Source: a virus. From it: 64,000 bases of DNA. Below, piece by piece: positions 30,981 through 39,830 of the stretch (position 1 is the stretch's first letter; every line of letters starts with the position of its first letter). The position numbers were made by a program, and so were the translations under genes. The DNA lies in the IMG/VR virus record IMGVR_UViG_3300013108_000622, positions 1 to 64,000 of that record. One strand, 5' to 3'. A model generated the notes under the pieces. The model saw only the letters and a program-made list of their open reading frames with translations, was not told the origin of the DNA and ran no database searches.

Positions 30981-33857
30981 ATGAGCTTAGAAGCTGATAA
31001 AATTATAGAAGACGTGGAGTTTGATGATCAGTCCTTTTTGTGGGATTTCATCGACAAGTTTCAAAACTATGGTGTAAATGTTGTCGATGACAAAATGGAG
31101 CAAAAATATCAATATGAGAACTTCATCCAATTGCATGATGAGGATCCAATCTCTTTAGTTAATAAATTATCTGCCGATGGTATTGACTCAATAATGGAAC
31201 TAACGACAGCGCAGGCGTCTATGTTGATTCCAAAAATCAAACTTTATAAGGTAAAGAGCCACAAAGAAAAGGATAAAAAAGTTGAAATCCTTTTTCCATT
31301 TGGCGGGCACTCAACTTTGGAGTCGATTACCAATAGCGACCTAGATAGGGGAACAGACGCTGGTATTGTTAGTGTTGATATCCGAGATACAGGGTTCAAC
31401 CCCGCCAATGTCGGAATTGCATTTGAGGGAGATATAAAGTTACACTTTCAATCATTTCAATCTATTTTTATGGAGCGATATGTTGGCAATGAAATTATTT
31501 CTTTTGCAGAATTGCTCGATCAACAGGGGGCGACAGGAATAATAAAGACCGAAGCCAAAGCCGCTGCCCAATCAAAAGACCCAGGAATCGATGCACCCAT
31601 GATTAAAATGGTTGTTGGATGGCAAACCCCTCCAATTCCAGTAAAAAAAGATGGCTTCGATTCCCCAATTTCAATAATAGATTCAGGAACTATAGAAAAA
31701 ATTGAAAAGCTAACAAGATCATATATAATCCTGCCAACCAGGAATAACTTAAAAATCAATGATGACGCTTCAGTGACTGTCACAATAAATTTTGCAGCAA
31801 GAATTGAGGGTAGAACACTTGGCGCTGATGCAGACTTGTTGAATGTTGGAAACTATGATCCTGACGCCGCAGAAAAAATTAAAAACCTAAAAAGCCAGCG
31901 AGATAAATTAAAGAAAGACTATGCAAAGCTGAAAAAAACATTCAGAGGAAAGTATAAAAAAATCCCACCATTAAGTAAAACGACAGCCATCTTTGACCCC
32001 GACCAGAGCGGAGCATCAGTGACCGCTGGTGCCGAAACGGGAGAAGCAGTAGGACAAGCAGCCGGAGCAGGTATGGCGGTTCTCGGTGTCGCCGCAGTCG
32101 CCTCAGGAGTGGGGGCTGTTGGCGTTGCCGCAATCGCTGGCGCAGGAGCACTAGCACCGGCTGCGGGTGAAGCAATCGGCGGTCAATTTGACCCGGATGC
32201 TGAACAGATTCAACTTACAAATCTTGCAGATAGTAGATTTGATGGAGATGAAGCAAAAGCAAAAGATTACAAAACAAGCAAGGCTCAGCTTGAGGAAATT
32301 AAACGGAAATATAAACAATTGGCTGTACAATCTCGACAAATTGCTTATAGTAGTTTTTTAAATAGAGTAAGGAATAGCCCAAGAGGAACGAAAAGACTGT
32401 TCCAAGTAAAAATCCCTAGAGAAGCTTACGCTTTATACGAAGAGTTGTTAACCGGTGCAAAAGAATTTTTTGAAAAAGATAAACAAGAGAGAAAAGAAAA
32501 TAAACGACAAAATGTTTTTGATAATAGTTTTCAAAGATTAAGAAAAAATTCAAAAATTGATATTCAAAATAAAATTTCTAAATCCCTAAATAAACCAGGC
32601 GTATGGTCAGAAATGAATCCCAATGCCAAACTTGGTCTTACAAAAAAAGATTTGGGTAATAAAAATCAATACCAAAAACAATCCAAATATGTTAAAAGAG
32701 CGGAACAATGGACAGGAATTTATAACGACTCGGATGATATTAAATTAAAAGATAGTTATGTTCTAACTTATTTTTATCTAGGTGATTTGTTGGAGTCGGT
32801 AATGTCTATGTGTTGGGACAAACCAATCAACTCTGATTCTGATTCAAGCGGCAAAAACACACGTGACGATAAAAGATATAGAGAGCAAATTAGGTTGTTG
32901 TCTGGACCATTTAATTATGTAGACCCAGATACTGGGAAAACAAGAAATATCTCTATTGCTGATATTCCCGTATCTTTAGAGTTTTTTAATGCTTGGTTTG
33001 TGGACCGCGTGGTAAAAAGGAAGATAGATAAATACCCGTTGCGGGCCTTTTTGAGAGATTTGTGTTCTAGATTGTTGAACAATGTCTTGTCTCCAAAACG
33101 ATTTGGTCCACTAAATTTCAACAAACAAATAAAAACCAGAGTGATGCCTGTGTGGAGAAAGAAAGGTGATCCAATATCTCAAAAGTGGAAAAAAAACATA
33201 AACTATCAAAACGGTGATATCACAAGGTTAAAAGCTAACAACCTGGCAAACACAGATAGTGGTATCACAACAGATATAGAACCCTATCTTTTCCTATACG
33301 TTGTTGGAAGCGTAACCGATTTTTTAAATGCAGAATATGAGCAGGATATAGAAAATAACATCCCACATTTTGCTGTTGGAGCCGAAAATGGGATTGTTAA
33401 GAAAATAGATTTTTCTCGTACAAAAATTAAGTATAAGTTAGAGTCTGAATTGTCTAAACAATCTGGATTAGCCAGAGGGAATCTGCTCTTGGCGGATCAA
33501 TATGATTCAAACTTAACCCTGTTAGGCAATCCAGCGTTCAAACCTGGTTCTCTGTTATTTATCGACACTAAAGCTTTGGGTCTTGGTGTGACAAGAGGTA
33601 AGAGCACAGTTGGTGCGCTTTCTGGTAAGCCAATTGAAGTAGAGCCTCAGTGGAGAGCAGACCTTGGGATAGGCGGATATTACAGGGTAGTAAATGTTGC
33701 ACACAAGATCAACGAAAGTGTCTTTGAAACAACATTAGAGACGATTAGTGAGTTCTCTTATCGTTCGCTCCAAAGAAAAAGGAACAAGTCGGTAACTTCT
33801 CAATCAAAAAAGAATAATAGTGTACAAACTAGGCTGATAAACGCAAACAAACAATAA
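30981..33857 (+). CDS. Large baseplate hub protein (gp27-like C-terminus)
   Basis: 958 residues from ATG 30981, just after the LysM gene stop; an upstream in-frame ATG at 30864 lies within that gene. The C-terminal ~130 residues have the layout of hub proteins: LTLLGNPAFKPGSLLFID, then GIGGYYRVVNVAHKINESVF and TTLETISEFSY. The middle contains a Lys/Arg-rich coiled coil and an unusual uncharged Gly/Ala/Val-rich stretch (about residues 355-390, e.g. GVAAVASGVGAVGVAAIAG) that could insert into a membrane. It probably forms the central hub at the end of the tube. The N-terminal half matches nothing I recognise. Confidence 0.65.
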   Translation: MSLEADKIIEDVEFDDQSFLWDFIDKFQNYGVNVVDDKMEQKYQYENFIQLHDEDPISLVNKLSADGIDSIMELTTAQASMLIPKIKLYKVKSHKEKDKKVEILFPFGGHSTLESITNSDLDRGTDAGIVSVDIRDTGFNPANVGIAFEGDIKLHFQSFQSIFMERYVGNEIISFAELLDQQGATGIIKTEAKAAAQSKDPGIDAPMIKMVVGWQTPPIPVKKDGFDSPISIIDSGTIEKIEKLTRSYIILPTRNNLKINDDASVTVTINFAARIEGRTLGADADLLNVGNYDPDAAEKIKNLKSQRDKLKKDYAKLKKTFRGKYKKIPPLSKTTAIFDPDQSGASVTAGAETGEAVGQAAGAGMAVLGVAAVASGVGAVGVAAIAGAGALAPAAGEAIGGQFDPDAEQIQLTNLADSRFDGDEAKAKDYKTSKAQLEEIKRKYKQLAVQSRQIAYSSFLNRVRNSPRGTKRLFQVKIPREAYALYEELLTGAKEFFEKDKQERKENKRQNVFDNSFQRLRKNSKIDIQNKISKSLNKPGVWSEMNPNAKLGLTKKDLGNKNQYQKQSKYVKRAEQWTGIYNDSDDIKLKDSYVLTYFYLGDLLESVMSMCWDKPINSDSDSSGKNTRDDKRYREQIRLLSGPFNYVDPDTGKTRNISIADIPVSLEFFNAWFVDRVVKRKIDKYPLRAFLRDLCSRLLNNVLSPKRFGPLNFNKQIKTRVMPVWRKKGDPISQKWKKNINYQNGDITRLKANNLANTDSGITTDIEPYLFLYVVGSVTDFLNAEYEQDIENNIPHFAVGAENGIVKKIDFSRTKIKYKLESELSKQSGLARGNLLLADQYDSNLTLLGNPAFKPGSLLFIDTKALGLGVTRGKSTVGALSGKPIEVEPQWRADLGIGGYYRVVNVAHKINESVFETTLETISEFSYRSLQRKRNKSVTSQSKKNNSVQTRLINANKQ

Positions 33858-33884
33858 CAATTTTTATTACGGATATTTATAGAC

Positions 33885-35981
33885 ATGGCAATTAAACCAA
33901 ATCATCCATCTAGGGAGTCTGAAGTTGATGACTCAAAGTATGAATCGAAAAACGGCTACACGATTGTTAAAGATGTCCAACCTCCACAGGGCGAAAATAG
34001 TCTTGGCGCACAAGACATGTTCCTTCAAAGAAAGTATTATAAAGAACAGATTTACCCGAATCAATTCATCGCTGCCACTCCCATCGATATGTGGTATGAC
34101 AAAAAAAAACAATTTTTTGGAAAGGTTGACCCAGAAGGACTTGCAATTTATGCTGACAATTCTAAACTAAAGCAACTAGTAAGCTTAAACGACTCAAATA
34201 TTTTTGCTTTAGACTTTGTTGCTGATGCCTTTGAAGACTTCAAAAGCAATTTTCTTTTTTTAAATAAGAAACAAGTCGCTGGTACTCCATTCGCAACTTT
34301 GGATCCCCAAAGAGGTGCGAGACAAGTATTAAAAGATTATGACGTATGGATGGATGAAGTTTATACCAGATTCTCTTCAGGCTTTATGTCCGATGTAAAT
34401 AATCAAAATAGTTTAATCGACTTTGGAAGTTTCATGAAATTGTTTAAAAAGTTCGTTAAATTTAATTATGGTGAAATGCCAGTTACTCTTTCGCAATATA
34501 TTTACTCTCCACTAGCGGCTTCGACCATCAGCGGGTTGATGATTGAGGTCACACTAGACAAACACGGAAACGATCTGAATAAATATAACCATTTTATTTC
34601 TGATAAGAATTTTTTGTGCTTTGCTAATTCGGCTCAAAAATATGGATTTAAAATTGATAAGAATATGCCCGGTCGATTGATCGCTGACATTAAGTCACCA
34701 GCAATGAAAAAATATATGGATGTTTACCCAAAACAGCCGAAGCCATTTATCTTAGAGCCACCGCAAGCACCTACAGCAAACCCACCGCAGCCCCCATCAC
34801 AAGTAGAGGCGGAGCCGCTTGAACCCGGTGATTTTGTGGAGTTTGTAGTGATGGTTCCGACTACGCCAGACGTTTCTTTGCCAAACCTTATTTTAAGAGA
34901 TCACAGTTTGGTGCAGGACAGATATCTATCCCCAGGCACAAAATCTAAAATAGTAAATGATGCTGAATCTGGTCAGAAGAAAAATATGCTCACTTCTTTG
35001 ATTGAGCACAATAAGGGTAATAATGGCGGGATGGTGCCTGTGCTTTATCGGGGAAAAATATTAGAGACATCCCCAACAGATAGGTTAACAGATCAGTCTG
35101 GATATAAACCATTTTTCGATCCCAATGGGGAAAAATATTATATTATTGATGTTGACCAAACACGCCCATTTGGAAACACCTCAAACGTACACATTACAGA
35201 TGCCAATACAATTGCCAGAAATCATTACGGAACATCTTATGAAAACATAAACTTGCCCACATCGGGAAGAACGAGAAGGTATGTTAGAGGGCAATTAACA
35301 ACTGAATCCTTCGCCCAACCAGAATTGGTAATCTCAATGGAAGTCCCAGCCGATGCTGTACACTTGTCTGCAACAAGAAACGAAACAGCAGTACGAAGAT
35401 TCATAGAGAGGACAACATACAAACAAAGATATGAACAGTGGGAAAGAGCAAACGATGAATATTATGAAATCTGGGAACAGACTACACTAAGGGATTACAA
35501 TAGATTATATAATACATGGTCGCAGAAAAAAGAACAATATGAGATTGACTTAGAAGAATATGAATCAAGCCCAAGGTTGTCCACAAACAATGTTATTGGC
35601 AACAGAATGATTCGTTCATCTGATGTTGATATGTATCTACTTAAACAAATTTGTATGCAATTTTATCACTCATATGTGACTGATCATCCTATCGTTTCAC
35701 CTACAACCTTCACCACTTGCAAAAATGGCACTTATGGAACTAAAAAATTAGCAATCTATAGAGAGCAGATTACAAAATCTATTATCGAACAAAAATTTAA
35801 TGATTCATATTGGCTTGATCAAATTATACAAATTAGGTATTATGAAACAGGATTAAAATTGCCTAAAAAAACATTAAATAAATATCGAAACCAAGCGCAA
35901 CTATTGTTAAAAAATAACGGGGGTCAACAAGCGATGTTATACATTAATAAAGAGTTTAGGAAATTGCTATTGACAACCTGA
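33885..35981 (+). CDS. Large virion-associated protein of unknown function
   Basis: 698 residues. Starts at ATG 33885, four bases after GATATTTAT and without a ribosome site. N-terminal 280 residues look like a folded domain (DNSNIFALDFVADAFEDFKS, FGSFMKLFKKFVKFNYGE, LSQYIYSPLAASTISGLMIE); then a Pro-rich linker (about 285-310); an alpha/beta region with TDRLTDQSGYKPFFDPNG; and a C-terminal helical region very rich in Tyr, Trp and Glu. It follows the hub and closes the late region, so a tail or baseplate component is likely. No function is recognisable. Confidence 0.75.
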   Translation: MAIKPNHPSRESEVDDSKYESKNGYTIVKDVQPPQGENSLGAQDMFLQRKYYKEQIYPNQFIAATPIDMWYDKKKQFFGKVDPEGLAIYADNSKLKQLVSLNDSNIFALDFVADAFEDFKSNFLFLNKKQVAGTPFATLDPQRGARQVLKDYDVWMDEVYTRFSSGFMSDVNNQNSLIDFGSFMKLFKKFVKFNYGEMPVTLSQYIYSPLAASTISGLMIEVTLDKHGNDLNKYNHFISDKNFLCFANSAQKYGFKIDKNMPGRLIADIKSPAMKKYMDVYPKQPKPFILEPPQAPTANPPQPPSQVEAEPLEPGDFVEFVVMVPTTPDVSLPNLILRDHSLVQDRYLSPGTKSKIVNDAESGQKKNMLTSLIEHNKGNNGGMVPVLYRGKILETSPTDRLTDQSGYKPFFDPNGEKYYIIDVDQTRPFGNTSNVHITDANTIARNHYGTSYENINLPTSGRTRRYVRGQLTTESFAQPELVISMEVPADAVHLSATRNETAVRRFIERTTYKQRYEQWERANDEYYEIWEQTTLRDYNRLYNTWSQKKEQYEIDLEEYESSPRLSTNNVIGNRMIRSSDVDMYLLKQICMQFYHSYVTDHPIVSPTTFTTCKNGTYGTKKLAIYREQITKSIIEQKFNDSYWLDQIIQIRYYETGLKLPKKTLNKYRNQAQLLLKNNGGQQAMLYINKEFRKLLLTT

Positions 35982-35998
35982 ATTATATGTGATATTTT
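35970..35998 (+). promoter_or_regulatory. Sigma70-like promoter for the family A polymerase
   Basis: TTGACA (35970-35975), 17-base spacer, TATTTT (35993-35998). The expected transcription start, about seven bases after the -10, coincides with the ATG at 36006, so the message would have essentially no leader. The promoter overlaps the end of the preceding late gene. Confidence 0.6.
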
Positions 35999-36005
35999 AT
36001 GAAAT

Positions 36006-37208
36006 ATGTTATTTCAAATAATAGATAACAAACGAGCTTGTCCAAATATATATCTTAACAATAAGATTGTTTCCGATCCAGATTACAGTAATTTAACTGG
36101 AACTTGGTCTTATGATCCTATGTTTAATAAACATGATATTAAATATGCCTCTTTATATGCTGAAGGCGACAGCCTTGATGATTGCTGTCCCGATAACTTA
36201 ATCCCAAAATGGGAAGAAGTCAAGCAAAAACACGTGGCTTTCTTTAAATCTTTTAATATTGCCAAGGTAAATTTTCAAGATTATTGTCTATACGATCTTC
36301 TTCCTGAGTCTTTTGTGAGTGAGTATTTTGAGACAAAAAATAAAATAACACAACATGTTTTTGATAGCTATGAAATCCCGACAAATTATGATTTTTTGGT
36401 GGAGTTGTCTGATCTGGTGGCATCGATTCAGAGCCAGAGATTGATCATAGACACAAGTTTGATGGATGAGAACATACACGAATTAAGGGTTAGAAAGATA
36501 AAAGAAAAATTAATGAACATTGAGCCAGTTGTTTCTTATAATGTGTTTGGAACAATTACTGGCAGATTAACAACCAAGAAAAATTCATTCCCTCTTTTGA
36601 CCTTGGATAAAAATTATAGAAATATAATACAACCCAATAATGATTGGTTTATTGAGTTAGACTTTAATGCTGCTGAATTGCGCTGTCTTTTGGCACTCAA
36701 CGAACAACCCCAACCTTGCGAGGATATACATAAGTGGCACGGGAAAATATTAAATAAATTATACGACCACAGGATGGAAAGAGATGAAATTAAACGTAAG
36801 ATTTTTAGCTGGCTTTATGGACCAGCGAATGTTTCTCTTGGTATCCCAGAGATTGAAAGGTTTTATGATAAAGAAAAGGTAATTGAAAAATATTGGGATG
36901 GTGAAGAAGTGGTAAACCCATTTGGAAGGCGCATAAAGGCGGATCATTTTCATTCACTTAATGCAATAATCCAAAGCACAACCTCCGACACTTTTTTACG
37001 TCGTGCAATTGCGGTAAATAAACTCCTGAATGGTAGAAAGTCCTTTACAATGGGGCTCATTCATGATAGTATGGTAATTGATTTTGATCGTAATGACAAA
37101 GATCTTCTAGAAGAATTAATGGTTGAGTTCGGGAATACCGATTTGGGTATTTTTAAAGTTAATGCAAGTTTGGGAACAAACTTTGGTAATATGAGGAAGT
37201 TTAGATGA
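36006..37208 (+). CDS. Short family A DNA polymerase (polymerase domain only)
   Basis: 400 residues. Template-directed DNA synthesis. All three PolA active-site motifs are visible: after GTITGRLT, motif A ELDFNAAELR with D219; motif B RDEIKRKIFSWLYG with R259, K263 and Y271; motif C LIHDSMVIDF with H353-D354, where the usual HDE reads HDS. A 3'-5' exonuclease domain, normally ~300 residues upstream in phage family A enzymes, is absent, and the N-terminal 180 residues are unassigned. No ribosome site precedes the start; the promoter at 35970 suggests a leaderless message. Coexistence with a DnaE-type polymerase at 54970 is unusual. Confidence 0.85.
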   Translation: MLFQIIDNKRACPNIYLNNKIVSDPDYSNLTGTWSYDPMFNKHDIKYASLYAEGDSLDDCCPDNLIPKWEEVKQKHVAFFKSFNIAKVNFQDYCLYDLLPESFVSEYFETKNKITQHVFDSYEIPTNYDFLVELSDLVASIQSQRLIIDTSLMDENIHELRVRKIKEKLMNIEPVVSYNVFGTITGRLTTKKNSFPLLTLDKNYRNIIQPNNDWFIELDFNAAELRCLLALNEQPQPCEDIHKWHGKILNKLYDHRMERDEIKRKIFSWLYGPANVSLGIPEIERFYDKEKVIEKYWDGEEVVNPFGRRIKADHFHSLNAIIQSTTSDTFLRRAIAVNKLLNGRKSFTMGLIHDSMVIDFDRNDKDLLEELMVEFGNTDLGIFKVNASLGTNFGNMRKFR

Positions 37209-37816
37209 AAAGAATATTTAATCGAAGTAAGCTATTAAAAGATGCAGAATTAAGATATGCTCCAGTTGTTATTCGAGTTGAAAAATTCACACCCGAATCG
37301 GCATTAAAGTTTCAAGAAAAAATGGAACTCGCCCACAATACTGGCCAACCAGTAATCCCTATTGTTATTGATTCTTACGGTGGTCAAGTTTATAGTTTGA
37401 TGGCTATGATCGCACAAATCAAAAGCTCTGAAATCCCAGTGGCTACAATTATTGAAGGTAAGGCAATGTCTTGTGGGGCAATCCTAGCAACCTTTGGCCA
37501 AAAAGATATGAGATATATGGATCCTAATGCGACAGTAATGATACATGATGTTTCCTCAATGGCGTGGGGCAAAATAGAAGAATTAAAATCTAGCACTGAC
37601 GAGGCAGCCCGATTAAACACTATAGTGTTCCAAATGATGGCCAAAAATTGTGGAAAGAAAAAAAATTATTTTCTAGATATCGTACATGATAAGGGTCATT
37701 CCGATTGGTACTTGGATGCAGATGAATGTGTAAGTCACAATATTGTGCAACACTTGGAATTACCACAGTTAAAAGTTGATATCGAGGTTAATTTCGAATT
37801 CGGCACCGGAGAATAA
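37205..37816 (+). CDS. ClpP-like serine protease
   Basis: 203 residues, ATGA overlap with the polymerase. ClpP/S14 fold: IVIDSYGGQVYSLMAMI oxyanion loop (about 55-72), nucleophile in GKAMSCGAI (S89), histidine in MIHDVSS (H114), and a candidate Asp in HSDWYLDADE. ClpP cuts unfolded proteins delivered by an ATPase; some phages use homologues in head maturation. This one is not next to the portal or protease but in a replication operon, so a regulatory or host-take-over role is as likely. No ATPase partner is seen. Confidence 0.85.
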   Translation: MKRIFNRSKLLKDAELRYAPVVIRVEKFTPESALKFQEKMELAHNTGQPVIPIVIDSYGGQVYSLMAMIAQIKSSEIPVATIIEGKAMSCGAILATFGQKDMRYMDPNATVMIHDVSSMAWGKIEELKSSTDEAARLNTIVFQMMAKNCGKKKNYFLDIVHDKGHSDWYLDADECVSHNIVQHLELPQLKVDIEVNFEFGTGE

Positions 37817-37819
37817 TTA

Positions 37820-38131
37820 ATGGCTTCTAAAAAATATAATAAGTTGGTAAGAGACAAGATTCCAGAAATTATAAAAAGCAAAGGAAAAACCTGTATCACA
37901 GTGACCGCTACCCAGAAGGTATATTTGCAAAAACTAAGAGAGAAATTGTTAGAGGAGGCGAATGAATTTTTTGAGAATCCATCTTTGGAAGAATTGGCAG
38001 ATGTTCAAGAGGTTGTGTGTGCTATTGAAAATGCCTATAACTGGGATAGTTTGCTTCTTGCAAGGCTTGACAAGAGAATCGAGCGAGGATCTTTTAAAAA
38101 GAGGATAATTTTAAAAGAGGTGTCTGAGTAG
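37820..38131 (+). CDS. MazG-like / phosphoribosyl-ATP pyrophosphohydrolase-type nucleotide hydrolase
   Basis: 103 residues. Starts with YNKLVRDKIPEIIKSKGK, the signature of a subgroup of all-alpha NTP pyrophosphatases, followed by EKLLEEANEFFENPSLEELADV with the metal-binding E-E-x-x-E ... E-x-x-D pattern. Such enzymes hydrolyse NTPs or dNTPs, for house-cleaning or to reshape nucleotide pools; MazG is common in marine phages. It lies three bases after ClpP. Confidence 0.85.
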   Translation: MASKKYNKLVRDKIPEIIKSKGKTCITVTATQKVYLQKLREKLLEEANEFFENPSLEELADVQEVVCAIENAYNWDSLLLARLDKRIERGSFKKRIILKEVSE

Positions 38132-38134
38132 GTT

Positions 38135-38968
38135 ATGGAAACTGTGATTGGACTTGGCCAAGCTGGTTGTGTGATAGCTGATGAATTTGCAAAATATCCG
38201 CAATATTCTATTAAAAAAATCGATGTTGGGTTGCCGAAGACAAAGACCACCTTCCCGATAAAAGAGTATGAAAAGCTTGAAGATTATGAGGAAAAACTCC
38301 CAACACTACAGCATTTTTTTAGGGGAGTGAGGGGCGATATATTATTTGTTGTTGCCGGTGGTGGAAAAGTATCTTCAGCATCATTAACTGTTTTAAAATA
38401 TTTAAAAAATAAATGCAACATCAGTGTTCTATATATTCAACCAGAATTATCTTTACTGAACGATGTCCAACAGAAGTTGGAAAAACTGGTCTACAATGTT
38501 TTCCAACAATATGCAAGGTCCGGCTTATTCGAAAGACTTTATTTGGTATCTAATGAACAGATCGACTCTATTTTAGGGGGTTCTCCCATAAAAGATTACA
38601 ATAATAACATTAATCATATGATCACTTCAACAATTCATATGATTAATATTTACAAAAACAATCAAGCAGTGACAGACACTTTTTGCCAACTACCCGTAGG
38701 GGCTAGGATTTCCACTATTGGGATGAAAAATATAGAAAAAAATGAAGACATGGTGTATTTTAACCTTGACAGCGTGTCAGATATGGTGTATTATTACGCA
38801 TATAACAAATCGAAACTTGAATCTGATTCAAATATAATGAGCAACATTAAAAACAACATTACAGAGAATAAGAAATCAGGGATTAGAACAACATATGGCA
38901 TTTATGAAACAGATTATGAAGAAGATTATATTTATTGTCTGTCTCATACGTCGATAATTCAAAAATAA
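38135..38968 (+). CDS. Divergent tubulin/FtsZ-like GTPase candidate
   Basis: 277 residues. Layout resembles the GTPase half of FtsZ/tubulins: a Rossmann start VIGLGQAGC (4-12); GDILFVVAGGGKVSSASL at the place of the tubulin G-box (GGGTGSG); NISVLYIQPELS followed by a long helix and ERLYLVSNEQIDSIL, comparable to FtsZ VTKPF .. IVIPNDRLL; then a helix resembling the DAF..AD.vL..AV..I region. The phosphate-binding GTGSG is replaced by GKVSSAS, and no clear catalytic loop is seen in the C-terminal part. If correct it is a phage cytoskeletal relative, possibly non-hydrolysing. Assignment is by pattern only. Confidence 0.5.
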   Translation: METVIGLGQAGCVIADEFAKYPQYSIKKIDVGLPKTKTTFPIKEYEKLEDYEEKLPTLQHFFRGVRGDILFVVAGGGKVSSASLTVLKYLKNKCNISVLYIQPELSLLNDVQQKLEKLVYNVFQQYARSGLFERLYLVSNEQIDSILGGSPIKDYNNNINHMITSTIHMINIYKNNQAVTDTFCQLPVGARISTIGMKNIEKNEDMVYFNLDSVSDMVYYYAYNKSKLESDSNIMSNIKNNITENKKSGIRTTYGIYETDYEEDYIYCLSHTSIIQK

Positions 38969-38972
38969 TTGG

Positions 38973-38996
38973 AAAAACAGGAAAATTACTGTTTTT
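38973..38996 (+). terminator. Weak hairpin between the FtsZ-like gene and gp32
   Basis: AAAAACAG (38973-38980), loop GAAAATTA, CTGTTTTT (38989-38996), then ACC and the gp32 ribosome site TAAGGAG. An eight-pair, AT-rich stem ending in T residues could act as a weak terminator, or as a leader structure for gp32, whose T4 counterpart controls its own translation through its leader. Confidence 0.35.
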
Positions 38997-39016
38997 ACCT
39001 TAAGGAGAAATAAATT

Positions 39017-39748
39017 ATGGCATTAGATTTAGCAAAAATGAAGGCCAAACTTCAAGAATCAGAAAGCGGTGGCAAATCAAAATCTGATAATGTGTGGTGG
39101 AAGCCCCAAGAAGGAGATCAAGAAATTCGTATCGTACCCACCGAAGATGGCGATCCGTTTAAAGTGTTTCACTTTCATTACAACCTTGGCGATGGCGCTC
39201 GTGGTGGTGTTTTGTGTCCCAAGCGTCAATTTGGTGAAGAATGTCCCATTTGTGATTTCGCTTCGAAGTTGTGGCAAGAGGGAACTGATGATAGCAAGAG
39301 AATGGCTAAATCATTGTTTGTCCGACAACGATTCTTTTCTCCTGTGGTTGTCCGAGGAGAGGAAGAAAAGGGAACCCGAGTTTGGGGATATGGTAAAACA
39401 ATTTACGAAACCCTACTTGGGCTAGTTTTAAACCCAGACTATGGTGATATCACCGATATTGATAGTGGTGTTGATTTCACACTGACATATACTTTGCCGA
39501 AAACAAAAGGTGCTTTCCCACAAACAAATCTTACTCCAAAGCGTAAGTCTTCTAGCCTAGCTAAGACCAAAGCAGCAATTAAAGAAATTGTGGACGCAGT
39601 ACCAGACATTGATACCCTTTTTCAACGGAAGTCACCCTCCGATGTCAAGGCGATTTTAGAATCATTCTTGAGCCCAGTCGATGGCCCACTGGTGGAAACA
39701 TCCTCTGTAAGTAGTGTTGAAGACGCTATTAAAGAATTGACAGCGTAG
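39017..39748 (+). CDS. Single-stranded DNA-binding protein (gp32-like)
   Basis: 243 residues, strong RBS TAAGGAGA. Coats ssDNA during replication and recombination. N-terminal LAKMKAKLQE, WWKPQEGDQEIRIVPTEDGDP (about 27-48), FHFHYN and a CP..ECPICDFA cluster that provides the zinc site typical of gp32, then RQRFFSPVVVRG and WGYGKTIYETLL. The acidic interaction tail of T4 gp32 is reduced to a short Glu-containing end. A strong terminator follows, consistent with high expression. Confidence 0.9.
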   Translation: MALDLAKMKAKLQESESGGKSKSDNVWWKPQEGDQEIRIVPTEDGDPFKVFHFHYNLGDGARGGVLCPKRQFGEECPICDFASKLWQEGTDDSKRMAKSLFVRQRFFSPVVVRGEEEKGTRVWGYGKTIYETLLGLVLNPDYGDITDIDSGVDFTLTYTLPKTKGAFPQTNLTPKRKSSSLAKTKAAIKEIVDAVPDIDTLFQRKSPSDVKAILESFLSPVDGPLVETSSVSSVEDAIKELTA

Positions 39749-39772
39749 TAACTAAAAACATTAAGGTTTTTG

Positions 39773-39817
39773 GAAGCTACCGCCGTTGAGTATAACCTCG
39801 GTGGTAGCTTCTTTTTT
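39773..39817 (+). terminator. Strong intrinsic terminator between gp32 and UvsX
   Basis: A 13-pair stem: GAAGCTACCGCCG (39773-39785) with CGGTGGTAGCTTC (39799-39811), one G-T pair, 13-base loop, followed by TTTTTT. It ends only 13 bases before the UvsX start (39831), leaving no room for a promoter, so UvsX depends on read-through, antitermination or RNA processing. Confidence 0.92.
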
Positions 39818-39830
39818 ATTGGGAATTCTT

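Noticed and set aside
39786-39830. Upstream start of UvsX within the terminator
   Set aside because: It would place the initiation region inside a 13-pair hairpin, and the extra residues are T-run encoded hydrophobics with no counterpart in the family.
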